Assembly (NCBI GenBank): GCA_003158175.1
Contig: PMHJ01000037.1
Span: 62,713 to 126,712 of the forward strand
From: Candidatus Cybelea septentrionalis
GTDB taxonomy: Bacteria; Vulcanimicrobiota; Vulcanimicrobiia; Vulcanimicrobiales; Vulcanimicrobiaceae
Length of the DNA stretch: 64,000 bases
Reading direction: 5' to 3'
Part shown: one piece after another, positions 9,180 to 16,496 of the stretch
Numbering within the stretch: position 1 is the first letter of the stretch
Layout of the letters: each line of letters starts with the position of its first letter
Translations under genes and position numbers: made by a program
Notes under the pieces: model-generated
What the model saw: the letters and a program-made list of their open reading frames with translations, nothing else
Told to the model about the DNA's origin: nothing
Databases searched by the model: none

Positions 9180-10162
9180 CCTCGCTGATGGCGCCCGACG
9201 CGCGGACGCTCTTCGAGCGTGCGAAGGGACGGCGGATTCTCGTCATCGGCGACCTGATGATCGACGAATGGATTTGGGGTACGGTCACGCGCATCTCGCC
9301 CGAGGCGCCGGTTCCCGTCGTCGCGGTCGCCGACCATTCGTTCACGCTCGGCGGAGCCGGTAACGTTGCCAGCAATTTGCGGGCTTTACGCGCCGGCGTC
9401 GTGTTTGCGGGAACGATCGGCGACGATGCGTTCGGCGTGCTGGTTCGCAGCCTGCTGCAAGAACAGCAAGTGGACGATTCGGGAATCTTCACGTTGGCCG
9501 ATCGGCCAACCACGCGCAAGACGCGAGTCGTGGCACACAATCAGCAAGTCGTGCGCGCGGATTGGGAGTCGACCACGCCGCCTCCCGACGACGACCGCGG
9601 ACGGATTGCCGCGTTCGTTCGCCGGCGGGCGGCGGATTGCGACGCCGTAATTTTGAGCGACTACGCGAAAGGGCTGCTCTGTAGGGAAATCGTCGAAGCG
9701 ACGTCGATCTGTCCCCTCGTACTGGCGGATCCCAAACCGCAGAATGTCGACTTGTTGCGCGGCGTCACGTGCGTCGCGCCGAATGTGGGCGAGGCATCCA
9801 CGATGACGGGCATCTCCATCGTCGACGATGCGAGCCTCGAACGGGCCGGAGTGCGCCTGCTCGAGATGCTCGATTGCCGGTACGCGGTCATTACGCGCGG
9901 CGAACATGGCATGGCGCTCTTCGGACGCGACGGCCAGCGTTTGAGAATTCCCTCGGTCGCGCGGACCGTTTACGACGTGAGCGGTGCGGGCGATACGGTT
10001 ATTGCCGTGCTCGCGCTGGCGCTGGCGGCCGGCGCGGTCATCGAGCAGGCGATGCAGCTCGCCAACTTTGCCGCCGGAGTCGTCGTCGAGAAGCTCGGAA
10101 CCGCAACCGCATCGCCCGAAGAGATCGTGGCGCTCGTCGAGCCGGCGACGGCATCGGGATGA
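9176..10162 (+). CDS. rfaE1: D-glycero-beta-D-manno-heptose-7-phosphate kinase
   Basis: PfkB-family sugar kinase (328 aa) corresponding to the N-terminal half of HldE. It opens with ILVIGDLMIDEWIWG and RISPEAPVPVV, continues with LGGAGNVASNLRAL, and ends with the catalytic anion hole and base DVSGAGDTVIA. It phosphorylates heptose 7-phosphate at C1. Start GTG 9176 overlaps the gmhA stop; ATG 9188 is a possible alternative. An open frame continues upstream of 9176, but it is antisense-free overlap with gmhA and shows no family similarity. The adenylyltransferase half is a separate downstream gene, so the activity pair is split as in HldA/HldC organisms. Confidence 0.94.
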   Translation: MTSLMAPDARTLFERAKGRRILVIGDLMIDEWIWGTVTRISPEAPVPVVAVADHSFTLGGAGNVASNLRALRAGVVFAGTIGDDAFGVLVRSLLQEQQVDDSGIFTLADRPTTRKTRVVAHNQQVVRADWESTTPPPDDDRGRIAAFVRRRAADCDAVILSDYAKGLLCREIVEATSICPLVLADPKPQNVDLLRGVTCVAPNVGEASTMTGISIVDDASLERAGVRLLEMLDCRYAVITRGEHGMALFGRDGQRLRIPSVARTVYDVSGAGDTVIAVLALALAAGAVIEQAMQLANFAAGVVVEKLGTATASPEEIVALVEPATASG

Positions 10163-10662
10163 ACGCGGCGCTCTTCTTTGGCTGGCTGCTGCGCACGCAG
10201 GAGGCGGTGGACTGGCGGGAAGATCTGCGCGCCAAGGGCCGCAGCGTCGTCTTTACCAACGGTTGCTTCGACGTGCTGCATGCAGGTCACGTCGAGTATC
10301 TTGCATGGGCGCGCGCGCAGGGTGACGCACTGATCGTCGGTTTGAATGAAGACGATTCGGTGCGCCAAATCAAAGGCCGGGCCCGGCCGATCGTGCCGTT
10401 CCGGGACCGCGCCGAACTCTTGCTGGCGTTGCGCAGCGTAGACGCGGTCGTGGGATTTTCGGAGCGCACGCCCGAGGTCTTACTCGATCGCATTCGGCCC
10501 GACGTCCACGTCAAGAGCGACCAGTATCGTGAAGAAGAGCTTCCGGAACGAAGCGTAGTGCTTGCGTACGGCGGCCGAATCGCGCTCGCCCCGCACGCGG
10601 CCGGAAAGAGCACGACGGAGACGATCGCCCGCATCCTCGATGCGTATAGCCGTCACGGCTAA
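10159..10662 (+). CDS. rfaE2: D-glycero-beta-D-manno-heptose 1-phosphate adenylyltransferase
   Basis: Nucleotidyltransferase of the cytidylyltransferase-like fold (167 aa), equal to the C-terminal half of HldE. It shows VVFTNGCFDVLHAGHVEYL with the HxGH motif, GLNEDDSVRQIKG, and the conserved DVHVKSDQYREEELPE segment near the end. It makes ADP-heptose from heptose 1-phosphate and ATP. ATG 10159 overlaps the kinase stop (ATGA). The first 25 residues are an added helix before the nucleotidyltransferase core. Its 3' end overlaps the LpxB-like gene by 23 nt in another frame. Confidence 0.94.
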   Translation: MNAALFFGWLLRTQEAVDWREDLRAKGRSVVFTNGCFDVLHAGHVEYLAWARAQGDALIVGLNEDDSVRQIKGRARPIVPFRDRAELLLALRSVDAVVGFSERTPEVLLDRIRPDVHVKSDQYREEELPERSVVLAYGGRIALAPHAAGKSTTETIARILDAYSRHG

Positions 10663-11854
10663 CGGTCCCGGTGAGGTTGCCGGGTGGCTGCGGCCACTGC
10701 TGCGCGCTCTCTACCGGCGGCAATCGGATTTGGAGGCGCTGGTCTTTCTCGTGCCCGACGATTATGCCACTGGCTTCGAAGCGAAGATCGTGCGCGACTC
10801 GTTTCCGGCGGCACGCGTCTTCACTCCAAGAGAGTACTTAAAGTTCGCCTTAGGCGCGCGTCTGGAGGGTCTGCCGGGTCGCGCGGACGTGGTGCAGTAC
10901 ATCGGAGGTGATCTCTTGCACGCCGCGCGGATTCACGCGCGGTTGAAGGGTCGCGCCGCAACCTATAAGTTTTCACGCCGATCGTATCGTTCGCTCTTCG
11001 ATCGTGCCTTCGCGGTGGACGCACGCAACGTCGAACAGCTTGCAGCATGGGGAACTCCGTCGCAGCGAATCGAGAGAGTCGGAAACTTGGCGATCGACGG
11101 CGCGCTCTTCGAGGCCGGTTTGGAACGAGAACCGGGAACGCCGTCCGACGGAGTGCTGATCATGCCCGGCTCTCGATCCTACGAGATCGAAAATCTCGTT
11201 CCGTTTTACTTTGCGGTGGCGCTGCGCATGCTGCGGGAGCGTCCCGAGCTGCGGATTGCCTTTGCCCTTTCGCCGTTTACGTCGCGCGCGCAGGTGGCGG
11301 CGGCGATCGAAGGCGGCGGCCATCCGCGAATGTTCGGTCGAAGCGGACGGCTTGTGACGGAGGCCGGACGCGACTTTCTCGCGACGGACTCCGACGACGT
11401 GCGCATTCCTCTGCTCGCCAACGCTCTGGCGGCAGCCCGCAGTGCGCGTTTGGTCTTGACGATTCCCGGGACGAAAACGATCGAGTTGGCGGTGCTCGGT
11501 AAGCCGGTGATCGCGATCACGCCGCTCAACGCGCCGGAGCTCGTTGCCATCAACGGCCCGCTCACGTACCTCAACCGCATTCCGCTCGTCGGAGTCCCGC
11601 TCAAACGCGCGGCAGCGGTCGCCGTCGCTCGCCGCTTTGCCTTTCACACGCAGCCGAACATCGATGCAGGTTGCGCGCTCGTGCGCGAAGTGCACGGAAC
11701 GGTCACGCCGGGTCGAATCGCGCGGATCGCACTCGACTCATACGACGACCAGGCTTGGATTCGCGCATCCGGCGCCGCGTTGGAGGCGCTCTATCGCGAT
11801 CATATCGGGGCGGCAGATCGAATGGCGGATTCGCTGCTCCGCTTGGCGGCGTAG
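10640..11854 (+). CDS. Lipid-A-disaccharide synthase-like glycosyltransferase (GT-B)
   Basis: A 404-aa protein resembling LpxB (GT19). Family-like stretches are the N-terminal ITANGPGE-type start (here VTANGPGEVAGW), VQYIGGDLLHAARI, YKFSRRSYRSLFDRAF, the RVGNLAIDG strand, LIMPGSRSYEIENLVPFY, and LTIPGTKTIELAVLGKPVI. LpxB joins UDP-diacylglucosamine to lipid X in lipid A synthesis. Several canonical LpxB positions differ, and cyanobacteria and other lineages carry related proteins of uncertain activity, so I give no gene symbol. Its place between ADP-heptose genes and core glycosyltransferases supports an envelope-lipid role. ATG 10640 is chosen because the conserved fold starts there. Confidence 0.72.
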   Translation: MRIAVTANGPGEVAGWLRPLLRALYRRQSDLEALVFLVPDDYATGFEAKIVRDSFPAARVFTPREYLKFALGARLEGLPGRADVVQYIGGDLLHAARIHARLKGRAATYKFSRRSYRSLFDRAFAVDARNVEQLAAWGTPSQRIERVGNLAIDGALFEAGLEREPGTPSDGVLIMPGSRSYEIENLVPFYFAVALRMLRERPELRIAFALSPFTSRAQVAAAIEGGGHPRMFGRSGRLVTEAGRDFLATDSDDVRIPLLANALAAARSARLVLTIPGTKTIELAVLGKPVIAITPLNAPELVAINGPLTYLNRIPLVGVPLKRAAAVAVARRFAFHTQPNIDAGCALVREVHGTVTPGRIARIALDSYDDQAWIRASGAALEALYRDHIGAADRMADSLLRLAA

Positions 11855-11861
11855 AAAAGAA

Positions 11862-12740
11862 ATGGACTTTTCGGTTGTGATAGCGACGAAAGACCGGCAA
11901 GAGTATCTCCGGCGCACGCTGGAGTCGCTCGAGGGTCAAGCGTACGCGCCGTCGTTCGAGGTGATCGTCGTCGACAACGGCTCCGTCGACGAGACGAAAA
12001 GCGTCGTGCAACGCTGCGCGGGGCGCTCCATTCCGGTGCATTACCTCGCCGAGCCGCAGCCCAATCGCGGCAAGGCTCGCAATCGCGGCGTGCAAGTTGC
12101 AGCGGGCCGGTATGTCCTGTTCTGCGACGACGACGTCTGGCTGCCGCCGGCTTGGGTCGCCGCGCACGCGGCGGCGCAAAAGGGAGACGACGAGGTCGTC
12201 AACGGGCCGATCCTCAACGTGCCGTCATACGATGCGAGACCGTTGCCGACGCTCGCCAACTATTCGCGCGCATTTCTCTGCACGTGCAATGCGTCGCTCT
12301 CGAGGGAGGCGTTTCTTCGCTCCGGCGGGTTCGACGAAACCTTCGATCTCTACGGCTGGGAAGATACCGAGCTTGGCGTGCGCCTGCGCCAAGCAAAGTG
12401 CCGCTGGAGGTTTGCTTGGGATGCGTTTCTCTGGCACGTCAAGCCGCCCGCTGAGAACACACTCGAAATCGAAATCCAAAAAGCGATTGAAAAGGCGCGC
12501 ATGGGGGCCCGCTTTCTCGCCAAGCATCCTTCACGTCGGGCGCGCTTGGCGACCGGCGCACATGCGCTCAATTTACTTCGGGCTCGCTACTTTTTGCCCG
12601 ACCCCCTTCTCGCGCTCTATGCGGGTCTCTCCACAGGTGATGCACCGGGCTGGCTGCGGCGCGCAAGCCGCGGGCAACTCTTAGACGGGCTCTACACCCG
12701 AGAGCTCGTTCGCACGCTCGATGCCGGCGATGTGCGCTGA
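11862..12740 (+). CDS. Family 2 glycosyltransferase
   Basis: A 292-aa GT2 enzyme with a GT-A fold at the N-terminus: FSVVIATKDRQEYL, then VIVVDNGSVDET, RGKARNRGVQVAAGRYVLF and the metal-binding CDDDVW. An acceptor-side segment CNASLSREAFLRSGGFDE and YGWEDTELGVRLRQ (the ED motif with the likely catalytic base) follows, as in polymer or LPS sugar transferases. The tail (about 215-292) is basic and amphipathic and may touch the inner membrane. The donor sugar cannot be read from sequence. A weak AAGA ribosome site precedes ATG 11862, 7 nt after the LpxB-like gene. It is the first of five alternating GT2/GT9 genes. Confidence 0.88.
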   Translation: MDFSVVIATKDRQEYLRRTLESLEGQAYAPSFEVIVVDNGSVDETKSVVQRCAGRSIPVHYLAEPQPNRGKARNRGVQVAAGRYVLFCDDDVWLPPAWVAAHAAAQKGDDEVVNGPILNVPSYDARPLPTLANYSRAFLCTCNASLSREAFLRSGGFDETFDLYGWEDTELGVRLRQAKCRWRFAWDAFLWHVKPPAENTLEIEIQKAIEKARMGARFLAKHPSRRARLATGAHALNLLRARYFLPDPLLALYAGLSTGDAPGWLRRASRGQLLDGLYTRELVRTLDAGDVR

Positions 12741-13731
12741 GCGAGCCTTGCTCTATTGCGCCGGCGGCGGCATCGGTGACTCGCTCGTTGCATCGGTCGT
12801 TGCTCGCGCGCTGCACCAAAGGTTCGCAAAGGTCGACGCGCTCACGCTGCCATCGCATCGCGAGCTGCTCGAACGGGTGCCGGACGTCGATCGCGTTTTG
12901 GTCGATGAGGGCGAGGAAGACGCGGTCGCGACGGAACTCGCGCGCCGCGGATACAAAGCCTGCGTCGTCACGTGGGCGACTTCCAGAGCGGCACGAGTTG
13001 CGCAGCGTGCGGGCATTCCCGTTCGAGTCGGCCAGGCGCGCCGCTTATACTCGTTTCGCTTCACCAACCGGGTCGTGGTTCGAAGCGAACGAGGCGACGT
13101 TACCTCTCACTGGTCCGACGTGCTGCTCGATTTCGCGCGCGCGATCGGCTGCGACACCGGAGACCATCGCTATCGTTTCGAGCCGACGGCGCAAGATGAG
13201 CGCGAGGCTACAGAACTTCTCGCCGGCTCCGAACGCTTCATCACCCTCAATCCGTGCAACGCGATTGCATCGCAACGCAGCTTCTGGCCGCTCGAGGCCT
13301 GGGCGGCACTGGCCCGCGCGCTTCACGAGCGTTACGACGCGCGCGTGCTCGTGAGCGGTTCGCCGGCGGACGCGCACTCGACGGAAGGCATCGTTCGTCT
13401 TCTCGATGGCCGAGAAGGAATCAATTCGATCGCGGGGCGCACGAGCGTTGGCGCGTTCGGCGCGCTCGCACGGCACGCGCGCGCGTTTGTGGGAATAACT
13501 ACTGGCTCGATGCACGTTGCCGCCGCCGTCGGCTGCCCGACGGTGGGCATCTTTCCTTTTCAGTCCGATTTCCCAGAACGATGGGCACCCCTGGGCGAGC
13601 GAACGGCGGTCGTGCGGGCCTCGTATCCCTGCCACTCCGGCGATACGAAGGAACGCTGCTGCGACTACGCTTGCATCGCGAACCTCGATCATACCCGAAT
13701 CCTCGCCACCCTCGACTCGTTGATCGCATGA
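12721..13731 (+). CDS. Family 9 glycosyltransferase, probable LPS heptosyltransferase
   Basis: A 336-aa GT-B protein of the ADP-heptose:LPS heptosyltransferase family (GT9). It has an N-terminal GGGIGDSLVASVVARALH, in which the Gly-rich turn and Asp match WaaC/WaaF-like proteins, then ITLNPCNAIASQRSFWPLEAW near 177-197 and, in the nucleotide-sugar site, FVGITTGSMHVAAAVGCPTVGIF. A Cys-rich tail (HSGDTKERCCDYACI) resembles the conserved C-terminal cysteines of many heptosyltransferases. With ADP-heptose genes in the same operon, transfer of heptose to the LPS inner core is the best inference. ATG 12721 (or 12730) lies inside the preceding GT2 gene. Confidence 0.87.
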   Translation: MPAMCAERALLYCAGGGIGDSLVASVVARALHQRFAKVDALTLPSHRELLERVPDVDRVLVDEGEEDAVATELARRGYKACVVTWATSRAARVAQRAGIPVRVGQARRLYSFRFTNRVVVRSERGDVTSHWSDVLLDFARAIGCDTGDHRYRFEPTAQDEREATELLAGSERFITLNPCNAIASQRSFWPLEAWAALARALHERYDARVLVSGSPADAHSTEGIVRLLDGREGINSIAGRTSVGAFGALARHARAFVGITTGSMHVAAAVGCPTVGIFPFQSDFPERWAPLGERTAVVRASYPCHSGDTKERCCDYACIANLDHTRILATLDSLIA

Positions 13732-14633
13732 TAGCGACGACGATACAGCTATGTACCTACAACCGTGCGACGCTGCTCGAGCGGGTGCTGGAGGCCGCGT
13801 TCGATCAGACGGCCTCCGACGATGCGTATGAAGTCGTGGTGGTCGACGACGGCTCGAGCGACGAAACCCCGTCGGTCATCGAGCGAGCGCGTTCGCGCGC
13901 GACGTGTCCGTTTACGGTCGTACGCCAAGCCAACCGCGGACTCGCCGCCGCCCGGAACGCCGGAATCGCGCGAGCGTCCGGCGAGCGCATCATTTTTATC
14001 GACGACGACGTGCTCGCGCTTCCCAACTTCGTGCAGGAGCATATGCGCAGCGCTGCGGCGCGTCCCGACGCAATCGTGCGGGGGGGCGCCATCGAGGTCG
14101 AATCGCTCGACGAGTTACCGCCGCCCGTCTGGGGCATCAAAAACTACAGCGGCAACTACTTTTGGACGACGAACGTCTCCGTACCGCTCGCGACGATACG
14201 CGGGATCGGCGGATTCGACGAATCGTTCTCGGAGTATGGCTGGGAGGATATCGACGTCGGCTTGCGCCTGCGCGCCGCAGGAGTTAAGGCAGTCTTCAAT
14301 CCGCGCGCCCTCGTCTATCATTTCAAGCCGCGCCTTCGCGTAAGCAGCATCGAAGCAATGATGCGACAGGCAAGGGCCAAGGCGCGTACCGCCGTCGCGC
14401 TCGCGCGCCTTCATCCTCACTGGCGCGCGTATCTTGCGACCGGAATCAATCCGGCACAACGGCGATTTGCGGCGTGGCGACGCCGGCTGGGATTGGCCGA
14501 TCGCCTGCGCGGCCGGCTCGCAGGCCTTAGCGAGCGAGAACTCACGTCGCGCGAAGTACGACTCTCGCGGGCACTCGCGAACGAAGCCTATTTTGAAGAG
14601 CTGGAGCGCGCGCTGCGAGTCGCGAGTTCGTGA
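13728..14633 (+). CDS. Family 2 glycosyltransferase
   Basis: A 301-aa GT2 enzyme: IQLCTYNRATLLERVL, EVVVVDDGSSDETP, RGLAAARNAGIARASG, the FIDDDV metal motif, NVSVPLATIRGIGGFDE and YGWEDIDVGLRLRAAG. The layout parallels the GT2 genes at 11862 and 15603, and the long basic C-terminal region with HPHWRAYLATGINP resembles the HPSRRARLATGAH segment of the first, so the three are likely diverged duplicates. ATG 13728 overlaps the GT9 stop (ATGA). Acceptor is presumably an LPS core or other envelope glycan. The open frame upstream of this start is a shadow of the GT9 gene. Confidence 0.88.
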   Translation: MIATTIQLCTYNRATLLERVLEAAFDQTASDDAYEVVVVDDGSSDETPSVIERARSRATCPFTVVRQANRGLAAARNAGIARASGERIIFIDDDVLALPNFVQEHMRSAAARPDAIVRGGAIEVESLDELPPPVWGIKNYSGNYFWTTNVSVPLATIRGIGGFDESFSEYGWEDIDVGLRLRAAGVKAVFNPRALVYHFKPRLRVSSIEAMMRQARAKARTAVALARLHPHWRAYLATGINPAQRRFAAWRRRLGLADRLRGRLAGLSERELTSREVRLSRALANEAYFEELERALRVASS

Positions 14634-15610
14634 GGATTCTGCTGTCTCGAACCGATCGCATCGGGGACTTAGTGCTCTCAACGCCTGCGATCGCCACGGT
14701 CCGGGCCTCGTTCCCCGACGCGCACCTCGCCATTGTGACCAGCGAATACAACCGCGTGGTCGTCGAGCGCGACGGCGACATCGACGAGCTCATCGTCCTG
14801 CCGCGCGGCGCAAAGGCCCGCTCGTTCGGCGCGACCTTGACCGGGTACGACGTCGCGGTTGCGCTTGCACCGCGCTTCGTCGATCTGCAGATCGTGGGAG
14901 CAACGCGCGCACCCCTTCGAATCGGCTATACGTACGAGCGCCGCTGGTTTGCGCGGCTGACGGCCGGTCTCTTCCTCAATAGCATCATGGTTTCCGAAGC
15001 GGACCCCGACCTGTGCGATCGCGAGCCGAACCGCACCGTGCGCCATGAGGTCTTGCAGCTGCTCGATCTCGTCGCGCTCGCCGGCGCGCACCGGCGCGTC
15101 ACGTCGCTGCGGCTCGACTTAGTCGATGCGGATCGAACGATCGCGCGAACGCTTCCCGAGAGTCCCATCGTGCTGCACCTTGCTCCGAGATGGTTTACCG
15201 GCGGCAGCACGCTGGCGGGAACGCTCGCGATGGTGAAGGAACTGGCCTCGCTTGCCCCAGTTGTTATCACGTGTGCGCGCGAATGCGAACCGCAGGCTGC
15301 GGCTTTTGAAGCCAGCGGCAACATCACTCACTGTCTGCGCGGCTTGCCCTTCCATCAATGGGCCGCCGTGCTGGAACGCGCTCGAGTGGTGGTAACCGTC
15401 GACACGGGCGCTACGCACGTTGCAAGCGCCGTCCATCGGCCAACGCTGGTCGCCTTCGAGCACGCATACTTCCGCCTGAACTCTCAAGAGTGGTCGCCAT
15501 ATGGCGTGCCTCACGTCTTGGTGCGCAAACCGCCACGCGCAGATCCTGAGCTGCTCGAGCGATTTCGCCACGAAATCACCGCCGGCGTCGCCGCTCTGAT
15601 GCATGCCTGA
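14630..15610 (+). CDS. Family 9 glycosyltransferase
   Basis: A 326-aa GT9 protein. It starts with ILLSRTDRIGDLVLSTPAI, the classical heptosyltransferase opening, and continues with LPRGAKARSF, the IGYTYERRWFARLTAG segment, IVLHLAPRWFTGGS and the donor-site VVTVDTGATHVASAV. It differs from the GT9 gene at 12721 in the second half and lacks its Cys-rich tail, so it probably uses another acceptor position. Start GTG 14630 overlaps the previous stop (GTGA). The donor may be ADP-heptose or another nucleotide sugar; sequence alone does not decide. Confidence 0.87.
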   Translation: MRILLSRTDRIGDLVLSTPAIATVRASFPDAHLAIVTSEYNRVVVERDGDIDELIVLPRGAKARSFGATLTGYDVAVALAPRFVDLQIVGATRAPLRIGYTYERRWFARLTAGLFLNSIMVSEADPDLCDREPNRTVRHEVLQLLDLVALAGAHRRVTSLRLDLVDADRTIARTLPESPIVLHLAPRWFTGGSTLAGTLAMVKELASLAPVVITCARECEPQAAAFEASGNITHCLRGLPFHQWAAVLERARVVVTVDTGATHVASAVHRPTLVAFEHAYFRLNSQEWSPYGVPHVLVRKPPRADPELLERFRHEITAGVAALMHA

Positions 15611-16496
15611 TATCTCGGTCGTCATTCCGACCTACAATCGTCTCGACACGCTCTCGCGCGTGTTGCCGACGCTCCTCGGTCAAGACCTCGAGCCTTCGCA
15701 GTACGAGTTGCTCGTCTGCGATTCGAACTCGACCGACGGTACGGCCGAGTTTCTTGCCGGGATCGCTCAGACGCATGGGAATATCCGTCACCTGGCGGGG
15801 CCGTATAGCGGCCGGGCAGCGGCTCGTAACGCGGGCATCGCGCAGGCGCGCTCCGGCATCGTCCTTTTCAACGACGCCGACATCTTCGCGTCGCGCGATC
15901 TTCTCTCGACGCATCTGCGGCGTCATAGGACACGAACCGGCATTGCCGTCGTCGGATTGGAGGTTCAAGTTCGCGATTTCGAAGAGTACGAGTACAAGCG
16001 AGATCATCCAGACGCGCGCGGGCATCTGCATCCGCCGTCGCGAAGAAAACTTTCGTGGCTTTATTTTCTTACCGGCAACGCATCCGTGAGACGCGAGGAT
16101 CTGCTGCGCGCCGGCTGCTTCGACGAGAGTTTTACCGGCTACGGCCACGAGGACCTGGAGCTCGGGTACCGCTTGCAAAGCCTCGGCATCGAGATCGTGT
16201 ACGAACCGCTTGCGGTGAATTACCATTGTCAGGACGTTGCGTATGGAGATCAAAAGGAAAAAATGCGCCTGGCCGGACGTTCGACTGCGCGCTTCTATCG
16301 CAAGCACCCGCACGCACGTGTGATGTTCAATCTGGGCATGACTCCTTTATCGCTTTGGGCGCACTCCGCGCTTACACGGATGCCGCTTCTGCTAGGCGCC
16401 ATCGCGCGCAGCGCGGAACGCTCGCGGCTAGCGCGCGAGCTTTTGCTGCAGTACCACTACGTCTCCGGGATAAAGGAAGCTCGTGACGAGAGATAA
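15603..16496 (+). CDS. Family 2 glycosyltransferase
   Basis: A 297-aa GT2 enzyme with SVVIPTYNRLDTLSRVL, LLVCDSNSTDGTAEFL, SGRAAARNAGIAQARSG and VLFNDADIF, where the usual D-x-D is N-D-A-D, still offering Asp ligands. LTGNASVRREDLLRAGCFDE and YGHEDLELGYRLQSLG form the acceptor and catalytic-base region. The tail has HPHARVMFNLGMTPLSLW, a weakly hydrophobic segment that may sit on the membrane. ATG 15603 overlaps the GT9 stop by 8 nt, and the 3' end overlaps aspS by 14 nt. The role is inferred from context: last of five envelope glycosyltransferases. Confidence 0.87.
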   Translation: MPDISVVIPTYNRLDTLSRVLPTLLGQDLEPSQYELLVCDSNSTDGTAEFLAGIAQTHGNIRHLAGPYSGRAAARNAGIAQARSGIVLFNDADIFASRDLLSTHLRRHRTRTGIAVVGLEVQVRDFEEYEYKRDHPDARGHLHPPSRRKLSWLYFLTGNASVRREDLLRAGCFDESFTGYGHEDLELGYRLQSLGIEIVYEPLAVNYHCQDVAYGDQKEKMRLAGRSTARFYRKHPHARVMFNLGMTPLSLWAHSALTRMPLLLGAIARSAERSRLARELLLQYHYVSGIKEARDER

